NCBI GenBank assembly: GCA_964605095.1
Contig: CAZSBS010000213.1
Location: 1-8,682, forward strand
Reading direction: 5' to 3'
Source of the DNA: JAUWQU01 sp964605095
Lineage (GTDB): Bacteria > Planctomycetota > Phycisphaerae > SM23-33
DNA: 8,682 nucleotides
Part shown: positions 1-5,855 of the stretch, piece after piece
Numbering within the stretch: the stretch's first letter is position 1
Layout of the letters: every line of letters begins with the position of its first letter
Notes under the pieces: generated by a model
The model's input: the letters and a program-made list of their open reading frames with translations, nothing else
What the model was told of the DNA's origin: nothing
Databases searched by the model: none
Program-made: the position numbers and the translations under genes

Positions 1-1
1 T

Positions 2-766
2 CGGGCCGAGATCCCCCACCACTGCATCGACCTCGTCGAGCCGTCCGAGAGCTTCTCGGTCGCCCAGTTCGTCGCCCGCGCCGACAGGGCCGTCGGTGAA
101 ATCGTCGCGGCCGGGTCGATGGCCCTGGCCGTCGGGGGCACAAGCCTGTACATCAAGGCGCTGTCGGAGGGCCTCTTCGAGGGACCATCAGCCGACGAGC
201 AGACGCGCCGGAATCTCCGGGCCAGGGCTGCCGCCGAGGGCCTCTCTGCCCTTCACGCGGAGTTGGCCGGCGTGGACGCGGCCGCGGCCTCGCGGATACA
301 CCCCAACGACGAGCGCCGAATCGTGCGGGCGCTGGAGGTCTACCACACCACCGGCACGCCAATCACCGCCCTTCAGCGGCAGTGGGACAGCGGGACGCGG
401 CGATACGAGGCCGTGTTCATCGGCCTGAGACGCGACAAGGCCGACCAGGCCCGGCGGATCAACCTGCGGGCGAAGATGATGCTCGACGCCGGCCTGGCCG
501 ACGAGGTCGCGGCCCTGCTGGCCGAACCGGGGGGCCTGAGCCGCCAGGCTGCCCAGGCCGTCGGTTACGCCGAGATGATCGACTACCTCAAGGGCCAATG
601 CTCGCTCGACGAGGCATTCGAGCTCGTCAAGATCAACACCCGCCGCCTGGCCAAGAAGCAGCGGACATGGCACCGCCGCTTCGCAGGCGTCACGTGGTTC
701 GACGCGGCGCCGGACGAGACGGCTGAAAATCTGGCGAAACGGGTAATCGAGACGATGATGGAATGA
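2..766 (+). CDS. miaA: tRNA dimethylallyltransferase (MiaA), N-terminus cut off by window edge
   Basis: MiaA transfers a dimethylallyl group from DMAPP to N6 of A37 in tRNAs that read UNN codons; it acts in the cytoplasm. The frame is open from base 2, giving about 254 residues; full-length MiaA is about 300, so roughly the first 50-60 residues (P-loop and early substrate loop) lie left of the window. Visible family marks, numbered from base 2: HHCIDLVEP near residue 6 and FSVAQF near 18 (the usual H-x-ID-x-x-x-P...F-S-V-A-x-F segment), VGGTSLYIKAL at 44-54, HPNDERRIVRALEV at 100-113, QAVGYAEM near 186, and the tRNA-binding KKQRTWHRRF near 218-227. The internal ATG at 119 is not the start, because homology continues upstream of it. 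Stop TGA at 764-766. The next gene on this strand, tadA, also modifies tRNA but lies beyond a 218-base foldback spacer. Identification is firm from the motifs. Confidence 0.95.
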   Translation, partial: RAEIPHHCIDLVEPSESFSVAQFVARADRAVGEIVAAGSMALAVGGTSLYIKALSEGLFEGPSADEQTRRNLRARAAAEGLSALHAELAGVDAAAASRIHPNDERRIVRALEVYHTTGTPITALQRQWDSGTRRYEAVFIGLRRDKADQARRINLRAKMMLDAGLADEVAALLAEPGGLSRQAAQAVGYAEMIDYLKGQCSLDEAFELVKINTRRLAKKQRTWHRRFAGVTWFDAAPDETAENLAKRVIETMME

Positions 767-782
767 ACAAAGAAGAAGAAGA

Positions 783-983
783 AAAGAAACGGATTACCGC
801 AGAGCCGCAGAGGCACAGAGGGTAAAAGAAGAAGCAGTAGACGGGGATTAAAGGATTACATCTGTAGAAGCGCATATGTAATCATCAACCAGCCGGCAGG
901 CAGGTCCGTGCAAACCCCGTCTGAAGATGTTTTTGCTGTTTTTTCTCCGCGCCTCTGAGTCTCTGCGGTAATCTGTTTTTTGC
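783..983. repeat. Foldback (nested inverted repeat) element between miaA and tadA
   Basis: Almost the whole spacer forms one imperfect palindrome. The outer arms, 792-820 and 945-973, are complementary at 25 of 29 positions and start with a perfect 13-base block (gattaccgcagag). Inside them, 839-846 (agacgggg) pairs perfectly with 915-922, and 854-861 (gattacat) pairs perfectly with 876-883. The flanks, A-rich on the left (783-791) and T-rich on the right (974-983), extend the pairing loosely. The order of the three arm pairs is nested, as in a single long cruciform or RNA hairpin. No ORF of note lies inside. It resembles a miniature inverted-repeat (MITE) or REP/BIME-type dispersed element; no clear target-site duplication was found. 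The right arm ends one or two bases before the tadA start codon. Confidence 0.7.
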
Positions 984-984
984 A

Positions 985-1482
985 ATGCCCACAGACCCGT
1001 CACAATTTGACGAATGGATGGACCTGGCGATTCAGCAGGCGGCGGCGGCTGAGGCAGCCGGCGACGTGCCAATCGGCGCGATTATCGTGCGGTCCGACCC
1101 GACCGCCGCCGACGCCGGGCGGATAATCGCAGCCGAGCACAACCGCCGGATCATCGACGCCGATCCCACGGCCCACGCGGAGATGCTCGCCATCCGCGCC
1201 GCGGCCAGGGTTCTGGGCGACTGGCGCCTTGCCGGCTGCACGATAGTGGTCACGCTGGAGCCTTGCTGCATGTGTGCCGGGGCGATCGTCCTTGCCCGGC
1301 TGGACAGGCTGGCCTACGGCGCGCCGGACCCAAAGGCGGGCGCGGTGGACACGCTTTACCGCATCTGCTCCGACGAGCGGCTCAACCACCGTGTCGAGGC
1401 CATCGGCGGCGTCCGCGCGGGCGAGTGCGGCGCCATGCTCACGGAGTTCTTCCGCAAGCAGCGAGCGATGGGCAAGAAGTGA
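985..1482 (+). CDS. tadA: tRNA-specific adenosine deaminase (TadA-type)
   Basis: Zinc-dependent CMP/dCMP-deaminase-fold enzyme that converts A34 to inosine in the tRNA-Arg(ACG) wobble position. The 165-residue length is typical. The zinc and catalytic signature is complete: H64-A-E66 (His ligand, Glu proton shuttle) and P93-C94-C-M-C97 (two Cys ligands). Other TadA marks are DPTAHAEMLAIR at 60-71, TLEPCCMCAGAI at 90-101, the LNHRVE segment and a C-terminal FFRKQR helix that in TadA contacts tRNA. These favour TadA over guanine or cytosine deaminases. Between the N-terminal PIGAIIV strand and the H-A-E helix there are about seven extra residues (around 37-45) compared with E. coli TadA. The ATG at 985 gives the expected N-terminal helix; an in-frame ATG at 1018 would cut into it. 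There is no Shine-Dalgarno sequence before 985, where the foldback repeat ends. It converges with the AMMECR1-domain gene on the other strand. Confidence 0.93.
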   Translation: MPTDPSQFDEWMDLAIQQAAAAEAAGDVPIGAIIVRSDPTAADAGRIIAAEHNRRIIDADPTAHAEMLAIRAAARVLGDWRLAGCTIVVTLEPCCMCAGAIVLARLDRLAYGAPDPKAGAVDTLYRICSDERLNHRVEAIGGVRAGECGAMLTEFFRKQRAMGKK

Positions 1483-1491
1483 GGCCGAGAA

Positions 1492-1506
1492 TGAGCCTTC
1501 GGCTCA
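1492..1506. repeat. Short hairpin just after tadA
   Basis: tgagccttcggctca is a perfect 6-bp stem with a 3-base loop, 10 bases after the tadA stop codon. No T-run follows on either strand, so it is a weak terminator candidate at best. Confidence 0.3.
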
Positions 1507-1568
1507 ACGAAAAGAAGGTCGTAGGTCTAAGTGTAGTGTCTCAGCAGTTTGAACATCATGCACGAAAG

Positions 1569-1620
1569 CCAAATTCCCTGTAATTTGGGGGCAGTAATCT
1601 TCAGCCCCGTTTACGGGGCT
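1569..1620. terminator. Two tandem hairpins in the convergent tadA / AMMECR1-gene spacer
   Basis: The first hairpin, 1569-1588, has a 7-bp stem (ccaaatt with aatttgg) and a 6-base loop. The second, 1603-1620, has a 7-bp stem (agccccg with cggggct) and a ttta loop. Both are perfect and therefore fold on either strand, which suits a bidirectional end between convergent genes. Neither is followed by a T-tract, so intrinsic termination is not certain; the second could equally be a REP-like dispersed palindrome. Confidence 0.45.
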
Positions 1621-1632
1621 AGGAGAAACAGA

Positions 1633-1693
1633 TCTCTTCCCCTACTTCCTATCTACTAACTACTTCTTACTTCTGTCTTCCTACTGCCTGCCC
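1633..1693. repeat. Pyrimidine-rich degenerate tract
   Basis: About 60 bases of mostly C and T on the + strand with loosely repeated units such as tactt, cctac and ctaactac, ending at the stop codon of the minus-strand AMMECR1-domain gene. It does not read as coding sequence. In the minus-strand transcript it would be an unstructured purine-rich 3' tail. It looks like a decayed simple-sequence repeat. Confidence 0.5.
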
Positions 1694-2242
1694 TCACGAA
1701 TCGAACTTATCGGAGGTGAACAGGTACACGCGGGCATCCGGCATGCGCCATGCGTCGGGGTGCAGGCCGGCCTTGTGGGAGCAGCAGTAGCTGAGGAACT
1801 CGACGGCGTCCCAGCCCTGGTCGGTGGCGACTTCCGGCAGGAAGCAGCCACCGCGGGATCCGCTGATAATATAGATGCCGTGCTTGCCGACTTCCAGCTT
1901 CTCAGGCTCGCGGGTCTCCTCCAGCGGCGACAGGATGGACACCTCGATCTCCAGGTGCGGCAGCTCCGCCGGCGTGATGGGATTGGTGACGAATCGCGGG
2001 TCTTGTGCCGCAGCCCGGCCCATCTCGACGATCATCTCCACCAGGGGCCGCTGGGGCTCAAACGTGCCGATGCACCCGCGCAGGGCGCCCTTGTTGGTAA
2101 GCGTGACGAAGCATCCGCGCATCTCGCCGAGCACGCCGGTGGTCCGCCTCGGCCTGGGTGGGGGCAGATGCGAGACGGCGGATTCAACAGCCTGGCGCGC
2201 CAATGCGATCAGTTCCTTGCGGTCTTCAGGTTCGATGGCCAT
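1694..2242 (-). CDS. amrA: AMMECR1/AmrA-domain protein
   Basis: A 182-residue single-domain protein of the AMMECR1 family, close to the usual length. Diagnostic segments are CFVTL at 44-48, KGALRGCIG at 51-59 (the invariant LRGCIG motif), DPRF at 81-84, the LEIEVSILSP strand at 97-106, GGCFLPEVA near 131-139, and the C-terminal FLSYCCSHKAGL around 149-160. The biochemical role of the family is not settled. In many prokaryotes it is encoded next to a Memo protein (AmrB) and a radical SAM protein (AmrS), or fused to Memo; neither is present here, so this copy is solitary in the window. The ATG is well supported: GGGAG on the minus strand (complement of 2250-2254) lies 7 bases upstream. No signal peptide or membrane segment is seen, so it should be cytoplasmic. 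It is divergent from the ybaK-type gene. The symbol is by domain only. Confidence 0.9.
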   Translation of the reverse strand: MAIEPEDRKELIALARQAVESAVSHLPPPRPRRTTGVLGEMRGCFVTLTNKGALRGCIGTFEPQRPLVEMIVEMGRAAAQDPRFVTNPITPAELPHLEIEVSILSPLEETREPEKLEVGKHGIYIISGSRGGCFLPEVATDQGWDAVEFLSYCCSHKAGLHPDAWRMPDARVYLFTSDKFDS

Positions 2243-2272
2243 GTGCAGTCTCCCGTTCAGTTGGCGACCCGG

Positions 2273-2278
2273 ATTGTA
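2273..2278 (-). promoter_or_regulatory. Candidate -10 box for the AMMECR1-domain gene
   Basis: On the minus strand this reads TACAAT, 5 of 6 to the sigma-70 -10 consensus, about 30 bases before the start codon. No good -35 box stands 16-18 bases upstream, so the assignment rests on the -10 box and its position. Confidence 0.3.
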
Positions 2279-2332
2279 CCACTGGAGCTCACGCTATTCC
2301 AGCAAGCTGGGGCCGGTCAATTTGTGTCGGAG

Positions 2333-2361
2333 TTGGTAGTTCCGCCCGGGATGCCTAGAAT
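2333..2361 (+). promoter_or_regulatory. Candidate sigma-70 promoter for the ybaK-type gene
   Basis: TTGGTA (2333-2338) and TAGAAT (2356-2361) are separated by 17 bases and match the consensus at 4 of 6 and 5 of 6 positions. Transcription would begin near 2368 and leave an 88-base leader before the ATG at 2456. It faces away from the candidate -10 box of the divergent gene. Inferred from sequence pattern only. Confidence 0.4.
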
Positions 2362-2455
2362 CACTTGCGGGATAGAGCATGGTTCTAAGAGACTGCTGGC
2401 TTTCTAAGTCTCCCGAGCCGGCAAGCAGCCGGGCCGGGGCAGAAAGGAGTTCGCC

Positions 2456-2914
2456 ATGAAGCTGGCTGAGTATCTTGAGGAAAAGGGAATCGCGTTCCAG
2501 TCGTTCGAGCACCCGCCGGCCTACACGGCCCAGGAGGTAGCCGCCGAAGAGCATGTCAGCGGAAACATCACGGCAAAGGCCGTCGTGGTCCTCGTGGACG
2601 GCGAGTACGCCATCTGTGCCCTGCCGGCCTGCTACAAGCTGGACATGGACAGGGTGGCAAAGGCGATGAACGCAAAGACCATCCGTCTGGCCAACGAGGG
2701 CGAGATGGCGAAGCTGTTCCCGGACATGGAGGTCGGCGCCGAGCCGCCCATGGGTCAGCTCTGGAACCTGCCGACCATCGTCGACCGCCACCTGGCCGAG
2801 GATGAGGAGATCGTATTCCAGGCCGGCACGCACCGAAATGCCATACGCATGAGGTATGCCGACTATGAGGCGCTGACCAAGCCAAAGGTCGCCGACCTCG
2901 CGGTGCACCTGTGA
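2456..2914 (+). CDS. YbaK/ProX-type aminoacyl-tRNA deacylase
   Basis: A 152-residue free-standing YbaK/aaRS-associated editing domain. Relatives hydrolyse mischarged tRNAs in trans (for example Cys-tRNA(Pro) by YbaK, Ala-tRNA(Pro) by ProX), acting in the cytoplasm. Family features: an N-terminal LAEYLEEKGIAFQSFEHPPAYTA-type segment, split as LAEYLEEKGI (3-12) and FEHPPAYTAQEVA (17-29); the conserved Lys in NITAKAVVV (K41), which matches the catalytic or substrate-positioning Lys of the family; ALPACYKLD in the middle; and the late glycine/proline loop PPMGQLWNLPTIVD at about 97-110. Which mischarged tRNA it clears cannot be read from the sequence, so no symbol is given. The start is clear: aaaggag at 2443-2449, 6 bases before the ATG. 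It converges with murD, with 38 bases between the stop codons. Confidence 0.88.
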   Translation: MKLAEYLEEKGIAFQSFEHPPAYTAQEVAAEEHVSGNITAKAVVVLVDGEYAICALPACYKLDMDRVAKAMNAKTIRLANEGEMAKLFPDMEVGAEPPMGQLWNLPTIVDRHLAEDEEIVFQAGTHRNAIRMRYADYEALTKPKVADLAVHL

Positions 2915-2916
2915 GG

Positions 2917-2938
2917 CCTGTTCGCTTCAGCGAGCAGG
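2917..2938. terminator. Shared hairpin between convergent ybaK-type gene and murD
   Basis: A 9-bp stem (cctgttcgc with gcgagcagg, one T-G pair) closes a ttca loop, three bases after one stop codon and 14 bases before the other. It folds on both strands apart from the wobble position. No T-run follows on either side, so it may act as a bidirectional or 3'-protecting hairpin rather than a classical intrinsic terminator. Confidence 0.5.
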
Positions 2939-2952
2939 TATCGGGCTACCTA

Positions 2953-4281
2953 CTACTTGCCTTTCACCAGTTGCACGAAGCGCAGGCCACGCTGCTCGTA
3001 GTTGTCGAACATGTCGTAGCTGGCGCATGCGGGCGACAGGACGATGGCCTCGCCGGGCCGGGCCGCCTGGCGGGCCAGGGCCACGGCCTGCTCGAATGAC
3101 TCCGCGGCAATGACGGGCGGGCTGTCGGCTGGGGCATGGTCGGCGGCGGTCTCGGGCTGCCTGGCGGCGATGGCGGCCTCGATCGCCCCGGCGGTTGCCC
3201 CCACGGTCACCACCGCCTTGGCCCTTTCGGCCAGCGCCGCGCCGAGGGCGTCCAGGCCGACGTGCTTGTCGTAGCCGCCGACGATCATGATGGCCGAGCG
3301 GGCGGGGAACGATCCCAATGCGACGATCGCGCCCTCGGGCGTGGTGCATTTGGAGTCGTTGAAGTACCTTACGCCGCCGATCTCGGCGACGAATTGCAGG
3401 CGGTGTTCGAGCCCCGCGAAGGCCTTCAGCGCGGCGGCAGCCTGCTCGCGTGTCACGCCGAACTGCCTTGCGACCGCCCACGCGGCCTGGGCGTTTGCCT
3501 GATTGTGCTCGCCGACGACCGACAACTCGAACGGCTCGCCGGCGGGGTCGAAGTATTCCACCCGCACTCCGGGGGCAGCCTCCCGGGCCCAGCCGCGAGT
3601 CAGATCGTCGGCGGCGCTGAGGATCAGCACGTCGCCGGGCCGCTGGAAGCGGAAGATGTTCTTCTTGGCCTGCCCGTAGGCTTCCATCGTGCCGTGGCGG
3701 TCGAGGTGGTTGGGCAGTAGGTTGGTCACCAGCGCCACGTGCGGCGAGATGCCGATCTCCGGCAACTGGTCGAGTTGAAAACTCGACAGCTCCAGAACCA
3801 CCGCGTGGTCGGGGCGGATTTGGCCTAGCTCGCTCAAGAGGCTTCGCCCGATGTTGCCGCCGACGTGCGTGGGAAGCTTCGCGGAGAGGATCTCGCCGAT
3901 CATGGCGGTGGTTGTGCTCTTGCCGACCGTGCCGGTGATGCCCACGATCGCCGCCGGGCAGCGGGCGATGAAGAGGTTGATCTCCGTTGTCCGCGGCACG
4001 CCCGCGGCGGCGGCAAGGCGGAGCGGCTCGGCCTGCGATGGCACGGCCGGGCTCACGACGAGCAGGTCCGGCGTGGTGAAGTCGTCACTCTGCTGGCCGC
4101 CGAGATGCAATGTAATGTCCAGGCCGGCAAGGGCGGCGACGGATTCGGCGAGCTTTTCAGCCGGTGCGCGGTCGGAGACGGTCACGCGGGCGCCCCGCGA
4201 ACGGAGCCACTGGGCGACGCCCACGCCGCCGCCGAACCGCCCGAGGCCCAGCACCGTCACCCGTTTGCCGGCTACGTCCAT
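2953..4281 (-). CDS. murD: UDP-N-acetylmuramoyl-L-alanine:D-glutamate ligase (MurD)
   Basis: Cytoplasmic ATP-dependent ligase that adds D-Glu to UDP-MurNAc-L-Ala in peptidoglycan synthesis. With the ATG at 4281 the protein has 442 residues (E. coli MurD 438) and begins with the expected Rossmann strand KRVTVLGLGRFGGG (6-19). Further marks: P-loop GITGTVGKST at 114-123; VLELSSFQLD at 162-171; NHLDRHG at 191-197 followed by AKK at 205-207, where the carbamylated Lys is expected; EHNQANAQAA at 258-267; LEHRLQF at 291-297; NDSKCTTPEG at 308-317; and the C-terminal LSPACASYDMFDNYEQRG at 415-432. The P-loop has Val119 where the family normally has Asn (GTNGKS/T). The frame runs open upstream to 4542, but that stretch is repeat sequence without Mur homology. 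An ATG at 4359 would add 26 residues; neither start has a Shine-Dalgarno site. No other mur or fts gene is in the window. Confidence 0.93.
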   Translation of the reverse strand: MDVAGKRVTVLGLGRFGGGVGVAQWLRSRGARVTVSDRAPAEKLAESVAALAGLDITLHLGGQQSDDFTTPDLLVVSPAVPSQAEPLRLAAAAGVPRTTEINLFIARCPAAIVGITGTVGKSTTTAMIGEILSAKLPTHVGGNIGRSLLSELGQIRPDHAVVLELSSFQLDQLPEIGISPHVALVTNLLPNHLDRHGTMEAYGQAKKNIFRFQRPGDVLILSAADDLTRGWAREAAPGVRVEYFDPAGEPFELSVVGEHNQANAQAAWAVARQFGVTREQAAAALKAFAGLEHRLQFVAEIGGVRYFNDSKCTTPEGAIVALGSFPARSAIMIVGGYDKHVGLDALGAALAERAKAVVTVGATAGAIEAAIAARQPETAADHAPADSPPVIAAESFEQAVALARQAARPGEAIVLSPACASYDMFDNYEQRGLRFVQLVKGK

Positions 4282-4365
4282 GCGAGCGGCGCACGCTTGC
4301 GGTTGTCCGCCTGCATACTGCGTGCATCCGCACGATTCTTCATTCTTCGATGATGTCATATATGT

Positions 4366-4394
4366 GGTGCCATGCTTCCGTCTTAGGAAGCGTG
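4366..4394. repeat. REP-like palindrome unit 1 upstream of murD
   Basis: catgcttcc (4371-4379) pairs with ggaagcgtg (4386-4394) across a 6-base loop, 9 bp with one T-G pair. The block ggtgccatgcttccg (4366-4380) recurs as an exact reverse complement at 4470-4484, a 15-bp perfect inverted repeat across 89 bases. The two units therefore belong to one repeat family. Confidence 0.65.
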
Positions 4395-4449
4395 CTCCGA
4401 CGAGCCCGGGGGGTATCCTGACGTTCTGCCGCCAACATCGCACAGGGAA

Positions 4450-4484
4450 CATGCTTCCGCAAACAGCCGCGGAAGCATGGCACC
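4450..4484. repeat. REP-like palindrome unit 2 upstream of murD
   Basis: catgcttccgc (4450-4460) and gcggaagcatg (4469-4479) form a perfect 11-bp stem with an 8-base loop. The right arm continues to 4484 and is the exact reverse complement of 4366-4380. Two hairpins with the same core sequence in one spacer is the arrangement of BIME-type intergenic elements. It may also stop transcripts arriving from the M16 operon before murD. Confidence 0.7.
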
Positions 4485-4519
4485 GCACGCGGCCCCGCGC
4501 CTGCATCTTACAGTGAGTC

Positions 4520-4547
4520 AATCCGCAATCCGCAATCCGCAATCCGC
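4520..4547. repeat. 7-bp tandem repeat, four perfect copies
   Basis: Four exact head-to-tail copies of aatccgc followed by a partial aat (4548-4550). It lies between the M16 terminator-like hairpin and REP-like unit 2. A period of seven fits no reading frame of a real gene here. Heptameric tandem repeats of this general kind (STRR-type) are known from intergenic regions of some bacteria and can vary in copy number between strains. Confidence 0.85.
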
Positions 4548-4549
4548 AA

Positions 4550-4569
4550 TGATCACGGCTTTGCCGCGA

Positions 4570-4572
<3 letters not shown>
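4550..4572 (-). terminator. Hairpin overlapping the stop codon of the M16 operon
   Basis: On the minus strand the stop codon opens a 10-bp stem: TGATC and GATCA outside, a G-T pair, then CGGC and GCCG around an AAA loop. It sits exactly at the 3' end of the second M16 gene. No T-run follows, the tandem repeat does. It is likely the 3' end structure of the operon transcript. Confidence 0.55.
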
Positions 4573-5826
<1,254 letters not shown>

Positions 5827-5847
5827 CGCCGGCCTGGCGGGCCGGCG
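5827..5847. promoter_or_regulatory. GC-only hairpin in the 29-base gap between the two M16 genes
   Basis: cgccggcc (5827-5834) and ggccggcg (5840-5847) form a perfect 8-bp stem with a 5-base loop. On the minus strand it ends directly against the ATG at 5826 and occupies the place of a ribosome binding site. It could limit initiation at that ATG, favour the ATG at 5796, couple translation to the upstream gene, or set the subunit ratio by slowing decay. Confidence 0.5.
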
Positions 5848-5855
5848 GCTATTGG

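Larger units (their letters stand above)
4282..4569. other. Repeat-rich spacer between the M16 operon and murD
   Basis: These 288 bases hold the two REP-like palindromes, the 7-bp tandem repeat and the operon-end hairpin, and nothing that looks like a gene. A minus-strand frame stays open through much of it and joins murD, but it begins at a TTG inside the tandem repeat and resembles no Mur sequence. I see no convincing murD promoter or ribosome binding site here. Confidence 0.6.

Noticed and set aside
767..984. Foldback spacer considered as an insertion sequence or a tRNA/riboswitch
   Set aside because: It holds no transposase frame, no cloverleaf and no known riboswitch core that I can recognise; only the inverted-repeat structure is supported.
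1760..2407. A 215-codon plus-strand open frame opposite the AMMECR1-domain gene
   Set aside because: Antisense shadow; the minus strand has the LRGCIG motif and a good ribosome binding site.
2294..2908. A 204-codon minus-strand open frame opposite the ybaK-type gene
   Set aside because: No recognisable motif, and the plus-strand gene has a clear Shine-Dalgarno site and family motifs.
4520..4550. Heptamer array considered as a CRISPR remnant
   Set aside because: Units are 7 bases with no spacers between them, and there is no cas gene.
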